Assembly (NCBI RefSeq): GCF_003046175.1
Contig: NZ_PZZM01000001.1
Coordinates: 2,745,001 to 2,809,000 of the forward strand
Reading direction: 5' to 3'
From: Bosea sp. 124
GTDB lineage: Bacteria > Pseudomonadota > Alphaproteobacteria > Rhizobiales > Beijerinckiaceae
Length of the DNA: 64,000 nt
Shown here one piece after another: positions 33,287 to 42,416 of this stretch. The position numbers and the translations under genes are program-made. Position 1 is the first letter of the stretch, and each line of letters starts with the position of its first letter. Under the pieces are notes generated by a model that was not told the DNA's origin, did not search any database, and was given only the letters and a program-made list of their open reading frames with translations.

Positions 33287-34937
33287 TCAGTCGCGGGTGC
33301 CTCCCGCCTGCGCCAGGCGGCGCTTCGGGGGAGCGGCCGATATCGCCGTTGCCGCCCGCCCGCCCTGCCGGTCGGATTCGCCGCTGGCGTCGAGCCGCGT
33401 CGATGGCGGGCCGTGCGCGGTCGAAGGGTCGACCCTGAAGACCGCGATCAGGCGATCGAGCGTCTGGACCTGGCCGGACAACGACACGGCGGATGCCGCG
33501 CTTTCCTCGGCCAGAGCCGAGTTCTTCTGTGTCGCGGCGTCCATCAGCGCCAGGGTGTGACTCATCTCGTCGATGCCGTTCGCCTGCTCCGACGAGCCCG
33601 TCGAGATGCCGGAGATCGAGGAGGCGACCTGCTGCGTCGCGGCGACGATCCGCTCCAGCGCGGAGCCGGCCGAGCGGACCAGGGTGACACCGCGCGCGAC
33701 TTCGCCGTTCGCGGCGCTGATCAGCGCATTGATGCCCTTGGAAGCCTCGCTGGAGCGTTGCGCCAGGGTGCGGACCTCGGACGCCACGACGGCAAATCCC
33801 CGGCCCGCGTCACCGGCGCGGGCGGCCTCGACGGCGGCGTTGAGCGCCAGCAGGTTGGTCTGGAACGCGATGGCGTCGATGAGGGTGGTGATATCGGCGA
33901 TCTTCTTCGATGCCTCGTCGATCCCGGTCATGGCCTCGACCGCCTGCCGGACGATCGAGCCGCCCTCCTCAGCCACGCGCATGGCCTCGTGGGCGCCCTG
34001 TTCCACGCTTCGCGACGATTGCGCATTGGTCTTGACCGAGGCTGCCAATTGCTCGGTCGTCGCTGCGCTCTCCTCCAGCGAGGCCGCCTGCTCCTCGGCG
34101 CGCAGCGCCAGGTTGCGCGAGGCCTGCGAGACCTCGTTGACGCTCGACCGGATATCCTGCGTCGTCGACAGGACGGTTCTCAACGTGTCCTGCAAGGTGG
34201 CAGCCGCCGCGTTGAAGTCGTCGCGGAGCTGGCCGTACTCGACCGGCAGGTCGTCGGGCATGCGGAAGGTCAGGTCGCCCCGGGCCAATGCTGCCATGGC
34301 CTTGCCCACCGAGCTGACGACCGTCTCGCGCTCCCGCGTCAGGACCTCCTGCTCGGCCTTTAGCCGGGCGGCCTCCGCCGCCTCGAGATAGACCGATATC
34401 GCGAAATCCATGTCGAGCAGGGTCGCTTTCGCGATGGCGCTCACCTCCGCGCTCACGATCTCCGCGCTCGTGCCGGTCGCGGCGCCGCCGTGTCCGGAGC
34501 GCAGGCCGGGGAACAGGCTTCCGAACCGCGTCGCGGCGTCCGCCCTGCCGCGGGGATGCGGCCACCGCGCCGCGATGATCTTGCCGATCAGGGATTCCAG
34601 CACCAGGGCATAGCCGCCGATGTACCAGCGCGGCTCGAGGCCGATGCGCGCATGAACCTGTCCGACGACCGTGACGGCCCGGACATACTCGTCGTCGAAG
34701 CGGGCGCTCGAAATCATATCCCAATGAGCGATCTGCTTGCTCTTCGCGCCGGAAATCTGGCTTTCCGCCGGGAAGAATCCTTTCGTCTGGGGAAACGCCC
34801 GAACCTGATCGTAGAACGCGTCGAGCGCCTCGGGCAGCGCCTGCATGATGATCGGCTTCACGGCCTGGATGTTGGCGAGATCCGGTTCATGCAATGATGA
34901 AATCAAGACGTTGAGACAAATCATTAGACGAAGACAT
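33287..34937 (-). pseudogene. Globin-coupled methyl-accepting chemotaxis protein, frameshifted near the start
   Basis: The body encodes a globin sensor (with proximal His in SKQIAHWDMI), a HAMP-like linker (ALARGDLTFRMPDDLPVEY) and an MCP signalling domain with the hairpin tip [35 protein letters not shown]. The well-presented start is ATG 34937 behind GGAGGT and reads MSSSNDLSQRLDFIIA before a stop at 34887; the globin frame continues as LHEPDLANIQAVKPII in another frame. The break lies near 34895-34898. Comparison with the neighbouring paralogue suggests two missing bases (one extra base also restores the frame). Expression would otherwise need a TTG at 34951 and a nonsense N-terminus. Could be a pseudogene or a sequence error. 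Confidence 0.75.
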
Positions 34938-35075
34938 GCGAATACCTCCAATTTAACTGGTCGATGGTTGGATTTTATTCCAGTCCGGCGTATTCAGACG
35001 GTGTCACTCGAGGCAACAAATCTCAGTATGGGCTACGGGTTTTACCTCGGTGTATGGAAAATTCTGTCGTATTCT

Positions 35076-36516
35076 TCAGGATACTCCCACGCGTGCGAGG
35101 AATTTCTCCGCCTCCGAGGTCAGTTTCTCGATCTGACGCGCGAGGTCGGTCGTGGCGGACAGGGCGCGCGCGGATGCCGCGCTCGAATCCGAGGCGAGCC
35201 GCGTGACGCCGACGATGTTGTTCGCCACCTCGGCGGATCGCTGCCAGGCCTGCTGCACATTGCGAGCGGTCTGCTGGGTCGCGTCTTCCTGGCGTTCGAT
35301 CGCGCCGGCGACGACCGAGCCGATATCGTTCATCTCCCGAATGGTCTGCCTGATCGTGCCGACCGCGGCTGCGACATATCGGGTGAAGTCGCGAATGGTC
35401 CCGATCTGGGAATCGATCTCGGCGGTTGCTTTCTCCGTCTGGACCGCGAGCTGCTTCACCTCGGCTGCGACGACCGAAAAGCCGCGGCCCGTCTCGCCGG
35501 CACGGGCGGCTTCAATGCTGGCGTTGAGGGCAAGGAGCTTGGTCTTGTCGGCGATCGCGCGGATGACGTCGACAATCCCGTCGATTCGATCCACCGATCC
35601 GCTCAATCCGCCGACCTGCGAGGTGATCTGCTCCGCCTCGCTCACGGCTCTCGTGGCGATCGTGCCCGACGTCGCGATCTGGTGGCCGATTTCATTGAGG
35701 GACGCGGCCAGTTGATCCGTGGCGGAAGCGATGGTCTCGATGTTCCGCGTCGCCTCCATGGACGCGTCCGAGGCAGCATCGGCCTCGTGCATCGTCTCGC
35801 TCGACGAGGCTGCGAGCAAGCCGGTCGACGATTGCAGATCGTTCGCCGCCGAAGAGACGGAGCGGACGACCGTGGCGACCACCTGCTCGAAATTTGCCGC
35901 CAGCCGGTCGAGCGTTTCACGCCGATTCCTGCGCGCCGCCTCGAGATAGACCGAAATGGCGAGGTCCATGTCCAGGAGGGCGGCGCGGTTGAGAGCGGTC
36001 GCCATCTTCCATTTCCGGCTCTCTCGGCCGACGCGCCAGCGACTGTCGATCACGCGGACGCGGTTGATCAATCGCGTGATAATGAAGCTGTAGGCGCCGA
36101 TATAGGAGCGCGGCTCCAGGCCGAGCCGGTAATGGACCTCGCCGATGCGGCGGACCGATGCGGCGTAGCGGCCGTCGAATGCGCCATCGGTGATGAGATC
36201 CCAATGCGCGATCTGCATCTCCCGGGCGTGCGCGATCACCTCCGCGCTCCGGAATAATTGAGCCGCATCCGGGAATGTCTGGATGTGGCTGTAGAAGCCG
36301 TCGAGGATATCGGGCAGCTCGGGCCGTCACGATCGGCCGAATCTCCCGCAGGAGCGCCCGCGTCTCGTCGTCGATGCCGGCGAAGCGAAGATGTTCGGCG
36401 ATGTCGTCGCCATTCGCCGCGGTTCCTGGTGGAGAAACCGCGTGCGACGCCTCGCCGGCGCGGTCAAGTGTTCCCGTTTCAGCTTCGCCCGCCGCTTTGG
36501 GTCCAAGCAGACTCAT
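35076..36516 (-). pseudogene. Globin-coupled methyl-accepting chemotaxis protein, frameshifted within the globin
   Basis: From ATG 36516 (MSLLGPKAAGEAETG) the frame reads [26 protein letters not shown] and then leaves the family; one base later it resumes as [22 protein letters not shown]...EMQIAHWDL, the rest of the globin, and on to an MCP signalling domain with tip IAIADK-like [35 protein letters not shown]. Removing one C from CCC at 36321-36323 restores [14 protein letters not shown]. No HAMP segment is visible. The downstream frame has its first ATG at 36239, which would give a sensor lacking half the globin. Soluble oxygen or redox taxis receptor if intact. Confidence 0.75.
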
Positions 36517-36672
36517 GGGATACATGCTCCTGGCGCCCGGTCGACGCGCGTGGATGCGCGCTCTAATGTGATCGTGTTCGGACTTATTACGTACCGTAAC
36601 GTACATAACTTAAGGTTAACAATTAGCAAACATGTTCAAGGGCAACGACATCAGAATGCTTCGGAGACATGC

Positions 36673-37413
36673 TTGAAACAGGAACTGAAGGGGGACTTCG
36701 AGATTCGGAACCAGGTGTTGCTCTCGGTGCGTCCGGAAGCACAGGCCTTTCTGAAGACACGGCTGATCACACGGCGCCTGTCGCTCGGCCAGACGCTCTA
36801 CGATGACAGCGAGCCTTTCACCCATGCGATCTTCCCGCATGAAGGCGTCATTTCCCTGAAAGCCGAGATGAGCGACGGGAGAAGCGTCGAGAAGGCTTCG
36901 ATCGGCCATGAGGGCTTCATCGGTATCGCGCTGATCGTGGGGGGCGGAGGAGCGATCAGCCGATCCGCAGTCATGGTGCCCGGCTACGCATCCTGGCTTT
37001 CCATCGAGGATCTCGACGAAGCCATCGCGAGCTTTCCCTGCGTGCGGGACGCGATGCTGCGCTATGCCAAATGCCTGATCATCCAGTTGCTCGAATCGGT
37101 CGCCTGCAACAGCCTGCACAGCGCGGAAGAGCGCATCTCGCGCTGGCTCCTGCACGCTCATGACCGTGTCGTCGGCGATTCCTTCCAGCTCACCCAGGCG
37201 GCCATGTCCCAGGTGCTCGGATTCCGCCGGGCGACGGTCAACATGGTATGCTCCAAATTGATGGAGATCGGGGCGATCGAGTATTCGCGCGGCGATCTGA
37301 CGGTGCTCGATCGGGAGCTGATCCATCAGCACTCATGCGAATGCTATGGCCGCATCCAGAAAACCTTCGAGCTGAACATGGCGCCCTTCATACGGACCGA
37401 AAAGCCGAACTGA
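36673..37413 (+). CDS. Crp/Fnr family transcriptional regulator
   Basis: 246 residues from a TTG at 36673 that has GGAG 6 bases upstream; no in-frame ATG gives a sensible N-terminus. A cyclic-nucleotide-binding-type beta barrel (RRLSLGQTLYDDSEPFTHAIFPHEGVISLKAEMSDGRSVEKASIGHEGFIGI) is followed by the dimer helix and a Crp-type winged helix (QLTQAAMSQVLGFRRATVNMVCSKLMEIGAIEYSRGDLTVLD). No N-terminal Cys cluster for an Fe-S site is seen, and the cAMP pocket residues are not conserved, so the ligand is unknown. Divergent from the chemotaxis genes; upstream DNA holds repeated ACGTAC motifs near 36590-36605. Confidence 0.82.
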   Translation: MKQELKGDFEIRNQVLLSVRPEAQAFLKTRLITRRLSLGQTLYDDSEPFTHAIFPHEGVISLKAEMSDGRSVEKASIGHEGFIGIALIVGGGGAISRSAVMVPGYASWLSIEDLDEAIASFPCVRDAMLRYAKCLIIQLLESVACNSLHSAEERISRWLLHAHDRVVGDSFQLTQAAMSQVLGFRRATVNMVCSKLMEIGAIEYSRGDLTVLDRELIHQHSCECYGRIQKTFELNMAPFIRTEKPN

Positions 37414-37597
37414 GGAAGCGCCGGTATTGACTGGAGCACTGGGTGCAGCGCTGGACATGGCCGATGCGGCTGGTCCTTGCCCGGCTTGCGCAGATCGGCG
37501 GCCTTTGCGTCGGCCGGCGAATGCGGCACGCCCCCCCGCCGCCGACAGCCAGGGATGCCCTCATGGCTGCTCCAGCCGCCGCAGGGGCAAAAACGTA

Positions 37598-37696
37598 AAA
37601 AAGCGCCGGGAAACCCGACGCTTGCGTGCCTCGCTGGCGATGTGATGTCCTGGAGCGGGAGAAGGGATTCGAACCCTCGACCCCAACCTTGGCAAG
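37598..37696. repeat. Island left direct repeat (attL) with tRNA-Gly remnant
   Basis: 99 bases identical at 98 positions to 49286-49384 (only 37617 versus 49305 differs). Positions 37651-37696 are the 3' 46 bases of tRNA-Gly including CCA on the minus strand; the tRNA sequence then breaks off into unrelated DNA. This is the scar expected when an element integrates into a tRNA gene. The 184 bases between the Crp gene and this repeat hold nothing recognisable; the 248 bases after it hold an 11-base direct repeat TTGTAACGCGC at 37746 and 37883. Confidence 0.9.
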
Positions 37697-37944
37697 CGAT
37701 TTCGCGTATCGTCGTGGTATTGAAACAGCGTTCGAGGCTGTCTTCTTGTAACGCGCCAGTACAAAGGTAAGCATTCGGTGTCTTTTGTCAAAAATGCACC
37801 CACGCAACGGTTATGGAATGCTATCCGAGGATGCGACTGGAACCGCTGAGTAACCGAGACCCTGTAGCCAAACCACGGGAAATTGTAACGCGCTTCCCGA
37901 GGTGTTTTTTTCCTCCGATTGGTTTTCGACTGGAGGATTGTCAC

Positions 37945-38080
37945 ATGGACCCGAAGAAGCTCGACAAGCTCATGACGTTTACCGAGGTCTCGGAGGAGTT
38001 GGGCGTACCAGCATTTAAATTCTACCGAGCCGCTAAACGTGGCCCAATTCCGACCTACTCGATTTTCAATTCGCGCAAGT
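37945..38080 (+). pseudogene. Small helix-turn-helix (AlpA/excisionase-like) gene cut by IS21
   Basis: ATG 37945 has GGAGG 8 bases upstream. The 45 codons (MDPKKLDKLMTFTEVSEELG, then VPAFKFYRAAKRGPIPTYSIFNSRK) match the MerR-like wing-helix of AlpA/excisionase proteins, in which a residue pattern like R-R-F-R-W follows. The frame then enters insertion-sequence DNA. If the 7-base repeat CGCAAGT (38074-38080 and 40691-40697) is a target duplication, rejoining restores SRKFRWGPIRHRL and a stop, in good agreement with the family. It may once have regulated excision of the island. Confidence 0.65.
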
Positions 38081-38151
38081 ATGTCTGTCAACGGCGGTCG
38101 GTTTCCAGGCCAGCGTGGCGGAGCAAAACCAGGCCAGCGATGGCGCCGGAG

Positions 38152-38195
38152 GACGATAAGCCAAGGGCCCCGATCGGGGCCCTTGGCTTATCGTC
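38152..38195. terminator. 44-bp perfect palindrome beyond istB
   Basis: Every base from 38152 to 38195 pairs with its mirror about the centre at 38173/38174 (core GGGCCCCGATCGGGGCCC). It lies 15 bases past the istB stop inside the insertion sequence. It can form a 20-bp stem on either strand and probably ends istAB transcription and blocks read-through from the outside. Confidence 0.75.
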
Positions 38196-38209
38196 GCGTT
38201 CGTTTCTGA

Positions 38210-39076
38210 TCAGCTTTCGGTGATCTCGCCGGTGTTTGGATCGATGTGCTCGACGGTGGCCTGGTTTTGCTCCGCCGCGGCGATAGCGCGGCGTCGGCCG
38301 GCGGATTGTTTGAGCCGGTAGCTGTCGCCGTTCATGGCCAGGATGCTGACGTGGTGGGTGAGCCGGTCGAGCAGTGCGCCGGTGAGACGCTCCGATCCCA
38401 GGACCGAGGTCCAGTCCTCGAAGGGCAGGTTCGAGGTGACGATGGTCGAGCCGCGCTCGTAGCGTTGCGAGAAGGTCTCGAACAAGAGCTCGGCTCCGGT
38501 CGGCGACAACGGCACGTAGCCAAGTTCGTCGACGATGAGCAGCTTGACCGCCTGCAGATCGCGCTGAAGCTTGAGCAGGCGGCGCTCGTCGCGGGCCTCC
38601 AGCAACTGGTTGACCAGAGAAGCCGCCGTCGTGAACGTGACGGAGAAGCCTTTCTGGCAAGCCGCCAGGCCAAGTGCGAGCGCGACATGGGTCTTGCCGG
38701 TGCCGCTATTGCCGAGCGCGATGATGTTCTCCCGGCGCAGGAGATAACCGCAGCGTGCCAGCTCCAGGACGAGCATCTTGTTGAGGTCGGGGATGGCGGC
38801 GAAGTCGAAGGTGTCGAAGCTCTTCACCGCCGGGAAGCGCGCCGCCCGGATGCGCCGCTCGACCGTGCGGCGCTCGCGGTCGATCAGTTCGAGCTCGATC
38901 AGGCGCAGCAGATAGCGCGGATGATCGACGCCATCGCGCGCGCATTCGCGGGCGACCTTGTCGTACTCGCGCAGCACCGTCGGCAGCTTCAGCTGCTTGA
39001 GATGATGCGCCAGCAGGACCTGCGGCGTGCCGCTGGTCGTTCCCGCCGGCATCGCGTCGCTGGTGTTACTGGTCAT
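38210..39076 (-). CDS. istB: IS21 helper ATPase IstB
   Basis: 288 residues. AAA+ ATPase of the DnaC/IstB family that loads the transposase at the target: an N-terminal helical region (LLAHHLKQLKLPTVLREYDKVARECARDG), Walker A ALGNSGTGKTHVALALG near 115, Walker B LLIVDELGYVPLS near 175, and TIVTSNLPFEDW. It starts inside the istA stop (ATGA at 39076). The frame is open far upstream to 39763, but that part is istA read in a second frame. Confidence 0.92.
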   Translation of the reverse strand: MTSNTSDAMPAGTTSGTPQVLLAHHLKQLKLPTVLREYDKVARECARDGVDHPRYLLRLIELELIDRERRTVERRIRAARFPAVKSFDTFDFAAIPDLNKMLVLELARCGYLLRRENIIALGNSGTGKTHVALALGLAACQKGFSVTFTTAASLVNQLLEARDERRLLKLQRDLQAVKLLIVDELGYVPLSPTGAELLFETFSQRYERGSTIVTSNLPFEDWTSVLGSERLTGALLDRLTHHVSILAMNGDSYRLKQSAGRRRAIAAAEQNQATVEHIDPNTGEITES

Positions 39077-40572
39077 GCCGCTTCCTCCGGCAGGAGCACG
39101 GCATAGTCGGCGGCCGCGGTTGTCCTGACCGTCGTCCTCGGCAGATGGGGATAGGCCGACAGGTCGAGACGGGCGGGCCTGCGCTCGATCCGCGCCAGCG
39201 CGATCAGCTTGACCGCGTCGAAGCCGATGGCACCGAGGCGGATCGCCTCGGTCACCGCGAAGGTCACCATATCTCGCGGCATCGCCTCCATCAGCCGCAG
39301 CACCTGGATGAACTCGCGCTTGCCACGGTTGCCCATGCGCGCCTCCAGCAGATGGCGCAGGTGCTGGAAGGCCTCGGGCAGATCCCAGCCCTGGAGCGCC
39401 GCCGCCTGGTCGAGCGCATTGGGCTTGGTCTCGATCAGGGCGAGATAATGCAGTGGGTTGGAGACGAACACGCCTTCGCCATAGCAGCGCGGGTGACGGG
39501 CAATCTCGGCGCCACCGCACAGGATCACGACCGCATCGACGAAGCCCTTCACCACGACATCCTGAAAGCCGTAAGCTGTGGGCACGGAGTAATCGTTTGA
39601 GCGGTAGCGCACCAATGCGGTCGAGGAGACCCGCGCGCTGCGCTTCTCGCACGGCTCCAGCGGCACGGCCGGCAGGTCGCGCAACGCCGCCAGATCGGCG
39701 ACAAGCCGTTCTCCGATCGTCCCGGCATGCCGCCCGGCTCGTTCCCCCTGCCGGAGACGGCAACGCTCAGCCAGCCTGGCGTTCAGCGCCTCAAAGCTTG
39801 CCACCACCGGGATCGGCGTCATGAAGTTGGAGCGGGCGTACTTCACCAGGCCCTCGACCTTGCCCTTGTCGTTGCCCTTGCCTGGACGGCCGAAGCGATC
39901 CCGGAACAGATAATGGCTGACCAGCTCGGTGAAGGCGCGGGTTCGCTCGCGCTTGCCGTCGCCGCAGATCTTCGCCACCGCGATGCGCGTGTTGTCGTAC
40001 AGGATCGACAGCGGCACCCCTTCGAAGAAGCCGAAGGCCGAGACATGGCCGTCCAGGAACGCTTCCGTCGTCTCGCGGGGATAGGCCTTCACGAAGCAGG
40101 CGTCCGACTGCGGCAGGTCCATGCAGAAGAAATGGATCTTCTGCCGAACCCCGCCAATCACCGCGATCGCCTCGCCGAAATCCACCTGGGCGTGTCCCGG
40201 CGGATGCGCCAGCGGCACGAAGGTCTCGCGCCCACGCGCCCGGCCGATCCGCACGTAATCCTTCACCACCGTGTAGCCGCCAGCGAAACCATGCTCGTCG
40301 CGCAGGCGCTCGAAGATCCGCTTGGCCGTATGGCGCTGCTTCACCGGCGCGCTCCGGTCAGCCTCCAGGATTGCGTCGATCACCGGCAGCAACGGACCCA
40401 ACTTCGGCTTCCCGGCAGGCTTCGTTCGCGTGTACCCCGGCGGCAGCGAGAACCGGCACATCTTCGCAATCGTCTCGCGGCTCAGACCAAAAACACGCGC
40501 CGCCTCCCGGCGGCTCTTCCCCTGATTGAACACGAACTGCCGAACCGCCGCGTAGACCTCCACCGCGAACAT
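39073..40572 (-). CDS. istA: IS21 transposase IstA
   Basis: 499 residues. An N-terminal helix-turn-helix (AVRQFVFNQGKSRREAARVFGLSRETIAKM) is followed by a DDE integrase core: HAQVDFGEAIAVIGG with the first Asp near residue 136, LSILYDNTRIAV with the second Asp, and the Glu in KGKVEGLVKYAR. A Mu-transposase-like C-terminal domain completes the family's usual length. ATG 40572 is chosen; a TTG at 40587 is in frame. It carries out cut-and-join of the insertion sequence together with IstB. Confidence 0.92.
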   Translation of the reverse strand: MFAVEVYAAVRQFVFNQGKSRREAARVFGLSRETIAKMCRFSLPPGYTRTKPAGKPKLGPLLPVIDAILEADRSAPVKQRHTAKRIFERLRDEHGFAGGYTVVKDYVRIGRARGRETFVPLAHPPGHAQVDFGEAIAVIGGVRQKIHFFCMDLPQSDACFVKAYPRETTEAFLDGHVSAFGFFEGVPLSILYDNTRIAVAKICGDGKRERTRAFTELVSHYLFRDRFGRPGKGNDKGKVEGLVKYARSNFMTPIPVVASFEALNARLAERCRLRQGERAGRHAGTIGERLVADLAALRDLPAVPLEPCEKRSARVSSTALVRYRSNDYSVPTAYGFQDVVVKGFVDAVVILCGGAEIARHPRCYGEGVFVSNPLHYLALIETKPNALDQAAALQGWDLPEAFQHLRHLLEARMGNRGKREFIQVLRLMEAMPRDMVTFAVTEAIRLGAIGFDAVKLIALARIERRPARLDLSAYPHLPRTTVRTTAAADYAVLLPEEAA

Positions 40573-40767
40573 CCCCGCCAACCCCAAAAGGGATCAGCCT
40601 ATCCAAATGGATGGCTTTTACGCCGCCCGCGCCAGCACAAACGACGGCGCTTCATTGGATGGTTTTGTCACCGCCCTGCACAAGGGCCAACGCAAGTTTC
40701 GATGGGGCCCCATCAGACACCGGCTATAACTCCGGATATTCATCTACGCGGTGTTCCGCTGCTGCCT

Positions 40768-41019
40768 CTATCGCCGCTGCGTGCCGGCTGCGATCAACGC
40801 CAGCCCCTCGCCAATGTCGTCCATCCGGCGCGACGCTTCCATGCTCATCGCGACCGGCAGCATGGTGCGCATGCATTCAGCGTGCTGAGGCGACGCCTCG
40901 CCATAACCAGCCTTGAAACAGACCACCTTCTTCCGCGCCTCCGCCGCCTGCTGCACTGTTTGGCAGCCGCCGAGCAGGAGGCCCGCCATTAACATTCCCA
41001 CCGTCTTGATCGCCATCAT
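40768..41019 (-). CDS. Small predicted lipoprotein
   Basis: 83 residues. MMAIKTVGMLMAGLLLGGCQ has a lipobox (LLGG-C) with the lipidated Cys at residue 19, so the mature product is a 65-residue lipoprotein anchored to a membrane. It has two further Cys (VVCFKAGYG, AECMRTML). GGAGTAACGC precedes the ATG. No family is recognised. It is the first cargo gene right of the insertion sequence. The 77 bases between the IS and its end hold nothing else. Confidence 0.65.
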   Translation of the reverse strand: MMAIKTVGMLMAGLLLGGCQTVQQAAEARKKVVCFKAGYGEASPQHAECMRTMLPVAMSMEASRRMDDIGEGLALIAAGTQRR

Positions 41020-41418
41020 GCGTTACTCCAGCAAAAAGCAGGAACCGAAACACGGCGAAAATCAGCGCACGATCATGCAGTGGCGGGCTCGATCAAGCTG
41101 GCGTGCAAGAGGTTTGGATCGATCGTGTCGAGCACCGCCGCGCTGGTTGGCGCTTGGCGGCGTTCTGGGCATTGCTGACTTCATGCTCGGTCGGGCTTCA
41201 GCGGACCTGAGATGGATGGCTGACTGCCCGCTTTGTGGAGGTTTAGACGGGTTTTCATGAATACGCGTGCGGTCAGAAGTTTTAAATTATATTAAACGTC
41301 TGCAAATCTGATATTATATAAATAAACCTTTTAAGAATCTAAATAGTTCTATTCAATAATATATTTGCTGTCGATAAAATCTATAATTGTGATATAAATA
41401 AATTTGATAACTAATTCA
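41020..41418. other. 399-bp region without a supported gene, turning AT-rich
   Basis: From 41020 to about 41265 the base composition is GC-rich and no frame has family resemblance. From about 41275 onward it becomes strongly AT-rich (runs of TATA and AAAT), unlike any other part of the window, marking the start of a foreign-looking segment that extends to about 42580. Confidence 0.6.
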
Positions 41419-41736
41419 CTAATCAAAACTCTCGATCTCGTCGGCTTCATCATCGTATAGTAATTTGCTCAGAATTACATATCGGTCGATTGTCGATGTC
41501 GTTACATCTCGGCTGCATCGCTCGCGCAATCGCGTAGTCTCTGCGCGTACTGTCGATTGCATTTCAGGAGTATGAATCGCATATTCCTCGCTCCATGTGA
41601 GCATACGCTGCAAAGTGAGATCCCAGATTAGGCACGATCGCTGTATGCGTGTCAGTGGCTGATGAGCCTTTGCATTCGGGGCCGTAGGCGTTAATCCCAG
41701 GGCAAACGATACCAATATCAACACTGCATATTTCAT
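41419..41736 (-). CDS. Small secreted protein of unknown function
   Basis: 105 residues. A signal peptide (MKYAVLILVSFALGLTPTAPNAKA) is followed by an 80-residue mature part, rich in charged residues, with two Cys (RSCLIWDL and RERCSRDV) that could form a disulfide, and an acidic tail DDEADEIESFD. AAGCGGA is 6-7 bases before the ATG. Codon choice is much more AT-rich than its neighbours outside the patch. I recognise no family. Confidence 0.6.
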   Translation of the reverse strand: MKYAVLILVSFALGLTPTAPNAKAHQPLTRIQRSCLIWDLTLQRMLTWSEEYAIHTPEMQSTVRAETTRLRERCSRDVTTSTIDRYVILSKLLYDDEADEIESFD

Positions 41737-41810
41737 TATAAATCCGCTTTCACATTTTACTTGTGGACGTTTGGTGAAATATTACCGCATTATAATCTTT
41801 GCAATTAATT

Positions 41811-42416
41811 CTAATGAATATATATTGCAACGAAACGCACGAGATCGCTCTGTCTACTGGTTCCGGTCTTGGCAAAAATATTCTGTAGATGAGTTCGAGC
41901 GGTAGCGGGAGTTATGCCCAGTCTCTTGGCAGTAATAACAGTATCGAATCCGTCAACAATTATTCTCAGTACGCGGGATTCAGTTGCAGTCAAGCAAAAT
42001 TCTTGGCATATTCCAGAAATATTTCGGTCGATTATCGTTTGTGGATCGTCTATTATAAGTAAAGCAAGGTCGATCCCCAGCTCACCCAAATGTACCGCGT
42101 CAACGACGACCTTCCGCCCGCTCATCATCGCCAGCGGCAACCGGGCACCTTCGTTGGCGATTCCGTTACGACATCGCCTGAGCCAGCCCAGCAATCGAAT
42201 TTTGAATATCTTGTCATTTGTTGCGAAGTTATTAAACAAACCCCCTTCTTCGCGCGCCAGCGCCAGTCCAGATTTATTACTATAGCGTATTGATAGATTC
42301 TTGTCGATTATGAGTGTCGCTCTGTTGTTATAGAAGTAATTTCTGGGAATTTCTAGACGTTTTTGTATGTTTTTTGTCGGCTTTATTTCTTTAGTTATCA
42401 AAGACACAGAATTCAT
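41811..42416 (-). CDS. LuxR-type helix-turn-helix regulator
   Basis: 201 residues. The C-terminal 65 residues (CLTATESRVLRIIVDGFDTVITAKRLGITPATARTHLQNIFAKTGTSRQSDLVRFV) are a GerE/LuxR DNA-binding domain. The N-terminal ~130 residues carry a PAS-like stretch (ATLIIDKNLSIRYSNKSGLALAREEGGLF), with no receiver Asp pattern and no acyl-homoserine-lactone-binding set of residues. Rich in AT codons. It probably controls neighbouring island cargo such as the small secreted protein 74 bases downstream or the OmpA-domain protein upstream. Confidence 0.8.
   Translation of the reverse strand: MNSVSLITKEIKPTKNIQKRLEIPRNYFYNNRATLIIDKNLSIRYSNKSGLALAREEGGLFNNFATNDKIFKIRLLGWLRRCRNGIANEGARLPLAMMSGRKVVVDAVHLGELGIDLALLIIDDPQTIIDRNISGICQEFCLTATESRVLRIIVDGFDTVITAKRLGITPATARTHLQNIFAKTGTSRQSDLVRFVAIYIH

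Larger units (their letters stand above)
38081..40690. mobile_element. IS21-family insertion sequence
   Basis: About 2.6 kb, coding istA and istB on the minus strand with the four-base overlap typical of IS21 elements. Inner end sequences TGTCAACGGCGGT (from 38086) and, in inverse, TGTGCAGGGCGGT (ending 40682) match at 10 of 13 positions and begin with the family's TGT. A 7-base repeat CGCAAGT flanks slightly further out at 38074 and 40691, so the exact ends are not settled. It interrupts the AlpA-like gene. Both transposition genes look intact. Confidence 0.85.

Noticed and set aside
37561..38091. Long minus-strand open frame over attL, reading LPRLGSRVRIPSPAPGHHIASEARKR
   Set aside because: It reads through the tRNA-Gly remnant; the phrase is the familiar mistranslation of tRNA sequence, and the AlpA-like gene with a good ribosome site lies on the other strand.
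39077..39763. N-terminal extension of istB (687 bp) in the same frame
   Set aside because: This stretch is istA read in another frame; the istB family start overlaps the istA stop as in other IS21 elements.
40913..41260. Plus-strand frame antisense to the small lipoprotein
   Set aside because: Its first third is antisense of a gene with signal peptide and lipobox; the rest has no recognisable features.
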